DNA of 64,000 bases, from NCBI RefSeq assembly GCF_907165205.1, contig NC_058191.1, positions 29,530,064-29,594,063 on the forward strand. The letters run 5' to 3'. The stretch comes from Coccinella septempunctata (Eukaryota > Arthropoda > Insecta > Coleoptera > Coccinellidae). The position numbers were made by a program, and so were the translations under genes. A model generated the notes under the pieces. The model was not told where the DNA came from. It did no database searches and worked only from the letters and a program-made list of their open reading frames with translations. The stretch's first letter is position 1. Each line of letters begins with the position of its first letter. Positions 1 through 11,010 of the stretch are shown here, piece by piece.

Positions 1-1013
1 AAGTCGGGTAAAATTGGGATATTTGAATTTTTTCTCCAGTGAATATATTCCCTTTAACATGCTCTTTAAGACCTATATACCACCTGATTTTGTCGGGCAC
101 GAATTCACCCCCCACTACCCCCAACTTGTGTGTTTGAAAAATTATGCTAAGTCGGGTAGAATTGAGATATTTGAATTTTTTTTTCAGTGATGATATTCCC
201 TTTAACATGCTCTTTAAGACCTATATGCCCACTGATTTTGTCGGGCACGAATTCACCCCCCACTACCCCCAACTTGTGTGTCTGAAAAATTATGCTAAGT
301 CGGGTAAAATTGGGATATTTGAATTTTTTCTCCAGTGAATATATTCCCTTTAACATGCTCTTTAAGACCTATATACCACCTGATTTTGTCGGGCACGAAT
401 TCACCCCCCACTACCCCCAACTTGTGTGTCTGAAAAATTATGCTAAGTCGGGTAAAATTGAGATATTTGAATTTTTTTTTCAGTGAATATATTCCCTTTA
501 ACATGCTCTTTAAGACCTATATACCCACTGATTTTGTCGGGCACGAATTCACCCCCCACTACCCCCAACTTGTGTGTTTGAAAAATTATGCTAATTCGGG
601 TAAAATTGAGATATTTGAATTTTTTTTTTAGTGAATATATTCCTCTTAACATGCTCTTTAAGACCTATATACCCACTGATTTTGTCGGGCACGAATTCAC
701 CCCCCACTACCCCCAACTTGTGTGTTTGAAAAATTATGCTAAGTCGGGTAGAATTGAGATATTTGATTTTTTTTTCAGTGAATATATTCGCTTTAACATG
801 GTCTTCGAGACCTATATACCACCTGATTTTGTCGGGCACGAATTCACCCCCCACTACCCCCAACTTATGTGTCTGAAAAATTATGCTAAGTCGGGTTAAA
901 TTGAGATATTTGAATTTTTTTTTCAGTGAATATATTCCCTTTAACATGCTCTTCGAGACCTATATACCACCTGATTTTGTCGGGCACCAATTCACCCCCA
1001 CTACCCCCAACTC
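1..1013 (-). repeat. 148-bp satellite array, left arm (inverted)
   Basis: About seven head-to-tail copies of a unit of about 148 bp. Each unit has the landmarks AAGTCGGGTAAAATTGAGAT, CACTACCCCCAACTTGTGTG and a GGGCACGAATTCACC block with an EcoRI site. The strand with the G-rich version is the minus strand. Positions 1-335 hold the two-unit X/Y higher-order pattern also seen in the right arm. The last unit, near 980, has lost the EcoRI site (CACCAATTC) and is cut off where orientation flips. The array runs off the start of the window, so its full size is unknown. Short open frames on both strands are by-products of the repeat. Confidence 0.97.
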
Positions 1014-2650
1014 TCAATTTTACCCGACTTAGCATAATTTTTCAAACACACAAGTTGGGGGTAGTGGGGGGTGAATTCGTGCCCGACAAAATCAGTGGGC
1101 ATATAGGTCTTAAAGAGCATGTTAAAGGGAATATATTCACTGAAAAAAAAATTCAAATATCTCAATTTTACCCGACTTAGCATAATTTTTCAGACACACA
1201 AGTTGGGGGTGGTGGGGGGTGAATTCGTGCCCGACAAAATCAGGTGGTATATAGGTCTTAAAGAGCATGTTAAAGGGAATATATTCACTGAAAAAAAAAT
1301 TCAAATATCTCAATTTTACCCGACTTAGCATAATTTTTCAAACACACAAGTTGGGGGTAGTGGGGGGTGAATTCGTGCCCGACAAAATCAGGTGGTATAT
1401 AGGTCTTAAAGAGCATGTTAAAGGGAATATATTCACTGGAAAAAAAATTCAAATATCTCAATTTTACCCGACTTAGCATAATTTTTCAAACACACAAGTT
1501 GGGGGTAGTGGTGGGTGGATTCGTGCCCGACAAAATCAGGTGGTGTATAAGTCTTGAAGAGCATTGTAAATAGAATATCATCACTGAAAAAAAAAATTCA
1601 AATATCTCAATTCTACCCGACTTAGCATAATTCTTCAAACACACAAGTTGGGGGTAGTGGGGGGTGAATTCGTGCCCGACAAAATCAGGTGGTATATTGG
1701 TCTTAAAGAGCATGTTAAAGGGAATATATTCACTGGAGAAAAAATTCAAATATCCCAATTTTACCCGACTTAGCATAATTTTTCAGACACACAAGTTGGG
1801 GGTAGTGGGGGGTGAATTCGTGCCCGACAAAATCAGTGGGCATATAGGTCTTAAAGAGCATGTTAAAGGGAATATCATCACTGAAAAAAAAATTCAAATA
1901 TCTCAATTCTACCCGACTTAGCATAATTTTTCAAACACACAAGTTGGGGGTAGTGGGGGGTGAATTCGTGCCCGACAAAATCAGGTGGTATATAGGTCTT
2001 AAAGAGCATGTTAAAGGGAATATATTCACTGGAGAAAAAATTCAAATATCCCAATTTTACCCGACTTAGCATAATTTTTCAGACACACAAGTTGGGGGTA
2101 GTGGGGGGTGAATTCGTGCCCGACAAAATCAGTGGGCATATAGGTCTTAAAGAGCATGTTAAAGGGAATATCATCACTGAAAAAAAAATTCAAATATCTC
2201 AATTCTACCCGACTTAGCATAATTTTTCAAACACACAAGTTGGGGGTAGTGGGGGGTGAATTCGTGCCCGACAAAATCAGGTGGTATATAGGTCTTAAAG
2301 AGCATGTTAAAGGGAATATATTCACTGGAGAAAAAATTCAAATATCCCAATTTTACCCGACTTAGCATAATTTTTCAAACACACAAGTTGGGAGTAGTGG
2401 GGGGTGAATTCGTGCCCGACAAAATCAGTGGGTATATAGGTCTTAAAGAGCATGTTAAAGGGAATATATTCACTGAAAAAAAAATTCAAATATCTCAATT
2501 TTACCCGACTTAGCATAATTCTTCAAACACACAAGTTGGGGGTAGTGGGGGGTGAATTCGTGCCCGACAAAATCAGTGGGTATATAGGTCTTAAAGAGCA
2601 TGTTAAAGGGAATATATTCACTGGAAAAAAAATTCAAATATCTCAATTTA
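1014..2650 (+). repeat. 148-bp satellite array, right arm
   Basis: About eleven copies of the same 148-bp unit in the opposite orientation to the left arm, with the G-rich GTTGGGGGTAGTGGGGGG now on the plus strand. One unit (about 1440-1585) is more diverged: it has GTGGTGGGTGGATTC instead of the EcoRI site and TAAATAGAATATCATC in place of the usual TTAAAGGGAATAT. The array ends abruptly inside a unit at about 2650, after ATCTCAATTTAACTCG, and unique sequence follows. Homogeneous units with sharp edges fit unequal crossing-over or rolling-circle style amplification; which one is not visible. Confidence 0.97.
1585..2324 (+). repeat. Dimeric higher-order repeat inside the satellite (Y-X-Y-X-Y, 296-bp period)
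   Basis: Five units alternate between two variants. X starts CTGGAGAAAAAATTC, has CAGACACAC, CAGTGGGCATATAGG and AATATCATCACTG. Y starts CTGAAAAAAAAATTC, has CAAACACAC, CAGGTGGTATATAGG and AATATATTCACTGGAG. X starts at 1733 and 2029; Y starts at 1585, 1881 and 2177. The X copies are far closer to each other than to Y. The same variants occur in inverted orientation at 1-335, so the dimer was being amplified before or during the orientation switch. Confidence 0.85.
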
Positions 2651-5393
2651 ACTCGAAACTAGAAAATTTCCATTTTATCAACCCACTAGCTCGTTATTCA
2701 TTCATAGAAATAGTTCAGAATGGTTGTAGATACTCAGTACCCTCACCCCTTTTCGAGAACATCGTTAAATTTCATTTTCATTACCACTTTTCAATATCAA
2801 TCCCGTACCAGCCTTTATTACGAATCAAGATACACCCCGAGCGGGCCGACCGCTTCACCGAGGCGCCGAGGCAAACGCGTGGCTGGAACTCGTGGCTGCT
2901 TTCACACTGATTCAAGTGAATGCCTTCTGCCAGTTGAATTGTTTCCTTTTTTGGGCCTCAGTCTCTACTAGGTAACTCTGCATAAGCCCACCCTTTTCAC
3001 ATGATTTTCATGATTAGGGTGGGAGTCAGACGGTTATCTTCCTTAATAAGTAGATGCCTCAAGAAAATTCGCTTTGGCATACAAAATGTTATTTTTCCTA
3101 TTATTGAGAATTTTTTTAAATTAAGTGTAAGTATTTGGATCTTAGTATTTGGTTCATTAGATTCCATATTGTTTGTTCCTTTTTTATTATTGTGGCTCAA
3201 AAATTCTTGATTTACTGGGAAGGCGATTAGTTTTAGAAGAGGCATAAAAGCTGTCTCTTTCAGTTACACCGTAGTAATAGCCAATTGTGGATTTCTTCGG
3301 TGTATTATCCTCAACTCAGTGAGGTAGAACCGTTGATCCGAAGGTGTTCAATATTTTCATCTGTACCTCTACATAAACAGCGAAAGAAGCCACCAGCTAA
3401 CCCCGTTTATAGCCTGCCAGTTAGAACACCGTTAAGCTGAGATCAGGCTCAGCAGAGGATGCTCTCTCAATGAGAAGCATCAATTGCCTTGGGTTCCATC
3501 GGAGGAAAATTTTCTATCAAGACAGATATTGGTTTCAGACCAGCTAAATTAGTGCTAGCCCACCCACATTGCTAATGCATATAGGGACATTACCAAAGCT
3601 TTAGCCGACACCAAATAAGAATGTTACAAATAGGAATTTGGCCGGGTGAGTTGGCTGGTTTAAATCTACATATCGAACTGATCGGGATGCAGAACACTGT
3701 GATATTCGAAGAAAAATTGTTTTCCCTGATCCCAGATCTAAAAATACCGGGAAATAATTCTCGCCATGCGTATATAGGTACGGTAGACACGATGGCACAA
3801 ACAACTGCCATGTATTATCATTCCCGGCTCACTAGAGTAAAAGGATACATTCAAAGCACCTGTACCCTCCATTTCTCCCCCGAATATAGCCCTAGAGGAA
3901 TTTCCCGAGACCTAGGAGGCACACGAAAACTTCAGATATGCGCATAACATGTCTTGTCTATCTCGATGTCATAATATTTCTCGAGAATTCACGCTCCCAC
4001 TGCCGCGATATTTGACTTGAGGATGCATTATTGCGTATTTTGTTATTCCACCCGATCCAGTAGGGCGACTGCTTTCGATAGAACGATGAATTTCAACGTT
4101 TCCGGGCATGGTAATGCTCCCGGTGTTTCCGCTAAGCTGTTGCGAGTAATTCTTTTGAAAATGTGCAGGGGTTCCTGGGGTCATGAATTCAAGCAACCCT
4201 GCGAATTGGACTAGTCACTGATGCAGTAGATCATGAAGGGGGAATTGATACCGTAGCAGCTTTTTTTTATGGGCTCTAGGAAAACGTTGTAGGAATTGAA
4301 TAAACACTTGAACTCCCAGAAAAACGTTACTCTAGAAATCTATGTTGTTAAAAATTGACCATGCCCCCTCCGACCTTGTTCTTGTCTACGCTACTTACAA
4401 ATTCCCAAATCTCAAGTGCAAACTCTATGGTGCCTTAGAAAACGCTGATTGACCGGCGCAGTGGCCCCTCTCCGGAGATTTCAAAGGTCATATTTCACAA
4501 TTTTCATAGATTTCCTGTCCTCTCAAGATTTTCTCACATGGAAATGATATGTTACACCAGAATTGAACTTTCTCATTTCCTTTACATTGATAATGAATGC
4601 TGATTCATTGTCTTTATCTCATCAATTTGAATCAGTATATTTGATTTCTCAAGTCAATTCTGTTGTTAAACTCTCACTTACATATAACTAATTACTCTCA
4701 TTCAGTTTCAGATGAATGAATCCTCATGTTCTCCAGCGTCGACCCTGGATTTAGTTGATTTCTTTCAGAACAAGATGTGAACTCTTCTAATATAGTTCAA
4801 CGGTCACTGCTAAGCCATGAACATTGGTTGACAGTCTCTCGTCTTGGTTCCACCCTGCAAGGTCTGCTCTGGTAATCGTGTACTATCTCAATTGGGATGA
4901 TCTCCTCATTATAATTTGTATTCCCATATTCATTCATTTAGCTCGACATACAGATTGGTTCGCAAGCCTTCTGCTCTTCTCGAAACCAACGATTAGTGGT
5001 TTTCCCCATTAGTACTCTCATTTTGTAACTCTCATAATTTATCATTTGTACCTCCTATTTTCCTGATTTTCTTATCGTGGTTACTTGTAAGCAGTCCGTT
5101 TCTGTTAATATTGTATTCATTGTTGAATTTTACACTCTTCAAGACCAACGTCGCTCATATTGATAATAATCTACTCGCATTTAATGCATTGATCTCATTG
5201 ATGACCAGACTTCATCATCATTACAATACAGCCTTCTCATTCAAATTCATTATTTAAACCTTTTGTTTTTCTGAGGGGCTATCGCAACCAATTTTCATTG
5301 ATTGCTCTGTCGTTGTGAATGTTGTGTAAATATTGAATTAGTTTAACTTCCTCAGTCCTTAGAGACTTCAAGTGACTTCTCAGTATACCTATA
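2651..5393. other. Unique sequence with no recognised feature
   Basis: I see no family I can name. 2840-2900 and 3280-3560 are richer in G+C than the surroundings. A 108-codon open frame (3621-3947, plus) has no recognisable domain, no codon or splice support, and a length that is plausible by chance. Confidence 0.6.
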
Positions 5394-5470
5394 CTCTAGA
5401 TCAGGGGTTCTCAATCTTTTTTTGGCGAGGGACCTATTTTACATTATTCTTGTTAGCAGGAACCACTTGT
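5394..5470 (+). mobile_element. hAT-type transposon terminus with target-site half
   Basis: CAGGGGTTCTCAATCTTTTT at 5402 matches the usual terminal inverted repeat of hAT-superfamily elements, which start CAGNGGTTCTCAA and continue into a 'GGACC' block; here GGCGAGGGACCTATTTTAC follows. The eight bases in front (CTCTAGAT, 5394-5401) fit the nTnnnnAn or nTCTAGAn preference of hAT target duplications. The matching terminus and the second duplication were not found downstream, so this is a truncated or rearranged copy. No transposase is visible. Confidence 0.65.
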
Positions 5471-6027
5471 AATGAATCTGAAAAATTTTATGGAGCTCGA
5501 TGCAGCCGCTTGGTCTTGAAGATTATTCAGTTGATTCCATCATTTTGGAAATTTTTCGATAGTCACATTTCGAGTGGATTATCTCTCAATAACAATAACC
5601 GTAGATAGAAATGTGATACATATTCTGAAACAGCAACTCTTCTAGTAATAAATCTGAGAATTTTATGGACATGGATGCAGCCGTTCGGTCTTTACGATTA
5701 TTCAATTGATTCCATCTTTTTGGAAATTTTTCGATAATCACCTTTCGAGTCGATTATCTTTCAATAACAATAACCGTAGCTGGAATTGTGATACAAATTC
5801 TGAAAGGGCGACTCTTGTTGTAATAAATCTGACAATTTTATTCAGCTCCATGCAGCCGTTCGGTCTTGACGATTATTTAATTGATTCCCTCTTTTTGAAA
5901 ATAGTCACCTTTCGAGTAGATTATCTCTCAATAACGATAACCGTAGATGGAAATGTGATACATATTCTGGAAGAGCAACTCTTCTAGTAATAAATCTGAA
6001 AATTTTATGGAGCTCGATGCAGCCGAA
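5470..6027 (+). repeat. About 175-bp tandem repeat, 3+ copies
   Basis: A module containing AATCTGAAAATTTTATGG, GATGCAGCCGTTCGGTCTTG, a TTTTTGGAAATTTTTCGATA block and AGAGCAACTCTTCTAGTAAT recurs from about 5474, 5650, 5825 and 5993. The last copy is cut at GATGCAGCCG, where a different sequence begins. It lies directly inside the hAT-like terminus and is probably the internal tandem region of that element. A diverged inverse pair sits at about 44690-44905. Confidence 0.85.
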
Positions 6028-6262
6028 TTTGATTTTATTCTGCCTTTTGTCAAGAATTTTAATATCTTAACTGAAAGTTTTTGATGTGTAGATGTATTTG
6101 CCACGGTCGTTGTTCTGTTCGTTCATCACTCTATTAAGTTCAGTTTGAATGTGATATTTCATTGATTTTGTTTACATTCGACTGATTTTTAGTGCCCTGA
6201 GGATGACCATGTAAAAGGCCGAAAGCTTGGCAGTATTGAATAATAAACTGTGACAGAGACCA
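6028..6262 (+). mobile_element. Retroelement 3' fragment with Penelope/hammerhead-like motif
   Basis: At 6197-6230 the sequence has CTGAGGATGACC, an A-rich loop, then GGCCGAAAGCTTGG, followed by an AATAATAAA stretch. The CTGANGA / short stem / GAAA order is the conserved core of hammerhead ribozymes found in Penelope-like retroelements, and the same phrase occurs at the ends of such elements in animals. The stem here (GACC/GGCC) carries an A-C mismatch and helix III is not clear, so activity is doubtful. It joins the 175-bp repeat at about 6027. Assignment to Penelope is inference from the motif alone. Confidence 0.4.
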
Positions 6263-7643
6263 AACAGACATTTTGCCCGATAAATTTCATTTCTATTTTT
6301 CATTCTATGATTAATGGTGAATTCACATCTGGAAAATCATCATTTACAAATTATTAAGACATTTCATCTTTCTCTATTTTCTGATTTATCGAAATTCTGA
6401 AACTTGATCGTCTCCGAATGACTCAAGCATATAATAGCAATCAGTTATTTGCGAATCTACCCTTAAAAAGAACAAAGTTTTATCTTCCATTTTTTAGCTT
6501 CCATAAATATCAAGTGAATTCATGCAAAAATCGGAATCTTTCCGACCCGTACATCAAGTTTATGCAAAATTATTTAAAAAAGTTGAAATATTCCACAACT
6601 CGTTTCTTGTTCCTTCCAGTTTTCCCAAAGCTGCATTTCAAAATTATCAGCAGTGCGGCTAGACCAGTTTTGCATAACCCTTAATAAAGCGCAGAAAATA
6701 GTCTACGTTGACTGCGAGAAAACTGTTGAGAAGTGGTAATGAATGAGTTCGAAACAGTTCCGACAAAAACCGCAATTTCAGTTCCTCCTTAATCAACTTT
6801 GCAGGAAGACAGAAGTTCGCAACTTATAGCATCCGTTTTCATGCACTCGGAGAAGTGAAAGAAATCAAAAGGTCTGACATCAATCCTACAAGGAACGAGA
6901 AGTTATAATGAAAAAGCAAGAAACAGCGATATCCGCTGTAATCTATGTTGAACCATTTATTTCCTAAGCGAATAAACGTCAGGTTGTGTTCGCATGCCTC
7001 GATATCTTCTTGTCACCCCTTTCCGAAGAGAAATATATATGTATTAAGGATACAGATCTAACAAATCTATGTGACATGATGGCTTGTATCAAGGAGCGAA
7101 CACTATAAATTCATCTGTTTCCCTTTCGTGTATTTCTATCTTCCAAATACGGAATCTCATGTGATTTATATAAATGCATACATATGTTCAACCGCATTTC
7201 TTTCAAGGGATAAATCTCTGAATCGGTTACGTTTCGAAGATTCCGCCGTTTTAGATCCATTGTTATGTATTGAATATCAAATTCGATGATATTTTTAGGG
7301 ATCAGGACGATAATGTTTTCTGTTCGATTTTTTGATTCGAAGGTAACTGTCCAATTTTATTACCAAGAAAAATTACTGTAGATCTAGGTAGCATAAATAG
7401 TTAGGTTCAACTTGCACTTAAAACTTTCGAACCACAAATCAAGCATAAAATTTCCATCGCCTGTGAAAACTAGCAAATTAGTGGGAAAACGCATCATAGG
7501 CCCTCCCACAGAAATATCACAGCATGCACAAAACCTTCTCAGTTCACAAAATTGTTTTACTTTTCTAGTCCATTCGCATAAAATCTATCATTCGGATAAC
7601 GTCGATGAGTCTTCATTAATTCTCAATGATAAAACTCAGCCTG
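6263..7643. other. Unique AT-rich sequence, nothing recognised
   Basis: No domain, RNA or repeat family could be identified. The open frames at 6418-6684 and 7412-7678 are low complexity, and the second runs into the family-D terminus. Confidence 0.6.
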
Positions 7644-7645
7644 TA

Positions 7646-8472
7646 CAGGGCGTTTTCAAAGGTGAGGCTTTTTTTTGACAGAAGGTAGAACTCATCAAAA
7701 TAATATAAGTCGTTTAACCAAAAATTGTCTATAAGTATAAAATATCCAAAATGGATGAGATACAAGCCCTAGAATTTCGACGAAATTTCATTGAATTTCA
7801 AGTACGGGACTGTGGAAGGTGACTTCGGCATCACAAAAACATAAACATATGGCTGGACAATTAATGGTTCAGTACCAAGTTCATCGGATTTGATGCATCA
7901 GGTCACTTTTGAGAGAATTATAATTGTTGTACCGTGCAATTTAGGATGAAAAAAAAAATGTAGATAATCGAGGCAGTTTCTTGAAAGTGCTTATATTAGT
8001 TATGTCGAAAAAGTGCTATGATATTTCCCCACTTCATCCCATTTTCACGACGATTGTTGGAATGTTCAAACAAGAAGATTGTGAGAAAATCTGTGAATAT
8101 TTCAGACCAAATTTATTGGTGAGATTTTGAGTATTATTCTATTTTTTACACTTGTGTCCATTTCATAAAATCGATTAAGTTACTGAAAAATAATGAGAAC
8201 AATTAGGCAATCCTAAGTTTCCATTTTCATAACCACGTAAATATCGAACGAGCCAATATCCTAAACGAAACCACATGGTCGAATCAGGAGATGAGTTTTT
8301 TCCACTGCTTTGCGATAATACAGCTAACAAACATTCTAGGGTGGTATAAGGATCTATTTCAATAATAATTTTCAATTTTTTTTTAACTTTTTCTTTTTGA
8401 GAGTTTTGTAAAGGTGATTTTGGCCAGTTCTATCTTCTGTTAAAAAAAAGTCTCACCTTCAAATTCACCCTG
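7646..8472 (+). mobile_element. Family D TIR element, complete copy (827 bp)
   Basis: Terminal inverted repeats of about 50 bp: CAGGGCGTTTTCAAAGGTGA at the left, and TCACCTTCAAATTCACCCTG at the right end. Both are flanked by TA (7644-7645 and 8473-8474), as expected for Tc1/mariner-superfamily insertion. The interior has no recognisable transposase, so it is a non-autonomous element. A second, truncated copy lies at 55615-56001 in the opposite orientation and matches the interior, including TTTCATAAAATCG and the CATCAGGTCACTT block. Confidence 0.85.
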
Positions 8473-8754
8473 TATAGCAAGAGTGAACGGACTTTACTAC
8501 GCTACTTCGATTCGTTGAATTACGTTAGGGTAGCTTTCAAAGGGTGTTTTTGTAATAATGCTTCGTAGAAAATACGTCATGAAATTACATTCTCCGAAGA
8601 TTTTCATTAATAAGCATTATTGATCAATAATATTATAAATTAACCGTTTTAGAATTATTTAGGAAAAACCTGTTATAATTAGACCGTATCAGAAGATTTG
8701 TAGCAACCTCAGTATGTCATAAAGTTCTTTTGACAAAATTTACATACAGGACGA

Positions 8755-9075
8755 AATTAATTCAAATGCATAACATCCGTCGATGATTAAATCAACAAAT
8801 GTTACGTTCTAAGTCGAAACAACAAACCACCATCACTCAAAGTATTACCAGAAATTCCATTTCGTCGACAAAGAGTAGACGCTGACCATGGTTTAGGTCC
8901 CATTTGACTTCGTCAGAGCAACATAACTCCCTCGTCAACGAAACCAGAATGAATTTCCGGCTTCTTTTATTCGATGTCAGTGGAGACTGACAGAGAGACG
9001 GGAACCAACCCAAGATTGCAGAATGCATCCATATGCTTAAACTTTCAGATTGCAAAATCGTATATTACGATAATT
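8755..9075 (+). mobile_element. Family C element, 3'-truncated copy
   Basis: Starts with an AATTCAAATGCATAACATCC end and CAACAAATGTTACGTTCT, which match the termini of the copies at 46566 and 49237. The interior shares GACGCTGACCATGG, CCATTTGACTTCGTC and AGAGCAACAT with them. No right terminus was found. No coding capacity. Confidence 0.65.
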
Positions 9076-9784
9076 AAACTAGAGAAAAAGCGCGGAAGGG
9101 TTCGCAGTAACCAATCTGTCTCTCTTACCACTCATTATTGATTATAGCCCTTTGAAACTCATCAATCGGATTTGCACCCTGTATTCGCAATTTTGGTTCA
9201 TCAAAAATGAAACATAATTCCACAAACATCTTGACACATTGCTTTCATTCAGTAAAAACTGAATAAAGAATACTATCTGAGCTAATTAAATTGCGGGAGA
9301 ACAATAATACTGAGAAATGTTGCTGGCGGTGATGAGTAACTCATTGGATTGTGAGGGGTGGACTACAAGGAGGAGGGAAACCATAGACATAAAAACAGGC
9401 GACCGTTTTTGTCATCTTAAAGCATCCAGTAACGTAGTCTTTTTGTGTTCTCAATTCGTGCCTTATTGATTAACTTTGTTTCTTGCCACAATGACGAGAC
9501 AGAGCTTTCGACGAATAGTAACGTTCGGGAAAGCGGGGAATGGGAGAAGGGAATGTTGCATTTTCGATTTGTTTTGCCCGGATAGGAATTAACTGAATTA
9601 TTCGGAGAAAACCTCGTTTAAGGTTGATTTATGTTAACTGTAGCTTCTTAGTTCCGTTTTAGCTTTGAAGCCATCACTTTCGTGATGTGAAACTAAGCAG
9701 AATTAAATAAAATGACAGTGTGATAGGAGATTAATTAAAAATTCGCATTCTCTTGGACTTTGTATTGTGATCTCAATCATTCTA
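9076..9784. other. Unique sequence, nothing recognised
   Basis: No repeat family or coding signal seen, including the slightly GC-richer stretch near 9340-9380. Confidence 0.5.
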
Positions 9785-9786
9785 TA

Positions 9787-11008
9787 CTCCATTCACTTTT
9801 ATTTTAGCACGCGGTTGGCCATGTAAATTTGACACATTTCACTCTGTATAGTACGAAAATGTGGGGTTATGACGCTTGTCAAAACATTTTTGGGTTTTAA
9901 ATCAACGCTATGTTGCCCGTTCTACGTAAAAGTTTCTGTTATTACGTATTTTATCACAATGTCGAATCTCTTCGGAAGACGGACATAATTGTTCAGTTTA
10001 TACAAACTGATTGAAGGCATACCAAATCTAGTTATTTGCATGGAAAATACAAGAGATCAGTATAATATCATAATAACCAAGAGCTTCAGGAAAGTCAATG
10101 TTCGTTATCTTCTTTGGCTAAAGTTTGAATACGTGACATCAGTTTAGATAGATCTTAAAAATATTAACCCGAAGATGATAATAGATATAATTCAGTGGTT
10201 GGGAATGGGTATCTCTCGAAGGAATTAACAGATAATTACAAGAATGTTAAATTCTTCAACAAAAATCATCTTGCATCAATGGAAGTAAAAGGAATCGAAG
10301 GAAGTTAAAAGTCAAGATGAACTTCACTTTTGAACAAAAATTTCACATGAATAAACAATTAACAGGATAACTGGCGCGTATGTGTGGCTGTTCATCTCAA
10401 TACTTTGATATAATAATAATAATAATTAGGTATTTATTGGTACCTTAAGACATTTACAATGTAGGTATAGGACAAGTGAAATGAAAAATAGAAAAATCAA
10501 TTTTCGGGAACTTATTCTACGATGACATTGATCGAAAATCCTGTAGTAAACTTTTCGCATTAATTCACTCAAACCTAAAATTCTCAAATGCCACCACTTT
10601 TTTGGGTCTCCCAATAAAAGGAAATTTTTCGTCATCCTCTTCATTCACAATCTTTCTGATTGTTGAAACATTCAGCTGAAATATAAGTCGTTTAGATTCA
10701 GATGAAACATTATATAAATTATCTTACATTGAATATGTTCGCTACCGTCTGACGTATTGTGGATTTTAGAATATCAGGGTATAACTATTTGAATGAGCGG
10801 ACCTGATTTCTAAGTAGCACTTCCTGAAACCCTGTCTCTTTTTTCAATCACTTTCGGTATTTTCGTAATAAAAATTGATATTAGTTGTGGCAACGCCGTT
10901 ATGACATTAACGACATTTCATGAGTGCCAATCTTACTCCGTTCTAGTTACAAAAACTTGAGAAAATTATTTCATGGCCAACCGACTGCTAAAATAAATTT
11001 GAATGGAG
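9787..11008 (+). mobile_element. Family B TIR element, copy 1 (1222 bp)
   Basis: Left end CTCCATTCACTTTTATTTTA and right end TAAAATAAATTTGAATGGAG form an inverted repeat of about 38 bp that extends through GCACGCGGTTGGCCATG. TA flanks both sides (9785-9786 and 11009-11010). The copy at 18271-19535 matches it end to end in reverse orientation, which confirms the boundaries. The interior has an ATAATAATAATAATAATTA microsatellite (about 10410) and no recognisable transposase, so it is probably non-autonomous. Confidence 0.92.
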
Positions 11009-11010
11009 TA

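Noticed and set aside
144..2513. Many 60-70 codon open frames on both strands of the satellite, looking like a conserved protein family
   Set aside because: They are by-products of the repeat: the unit (148 bp) is not a multiple of three, each frame stops after about one and a half units, and both strands are equally open.
1014..2650. G-quadruplex or CENP-B box in the satellite
   Set aside because: Only two G-runs per unit (four are needed on one strand), and no sequence resembling the CENP-B box was seen.
3621..3947. 108-codon open frame
   Set aside because: No recognisable domain, no splice or promoter support, and a length expected by chance somewhere in 64 kb.
7412..7678. 88-codon open frame
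   Set aside because: Its end lies in the left terminus of the family-D transposon, so the frame is accidental.
8175..8375. 66-codon minus-strand frame inside element D
   Set aside because: Too short for a transposase, no DDE motif, and not kept as a frame in the second copy.
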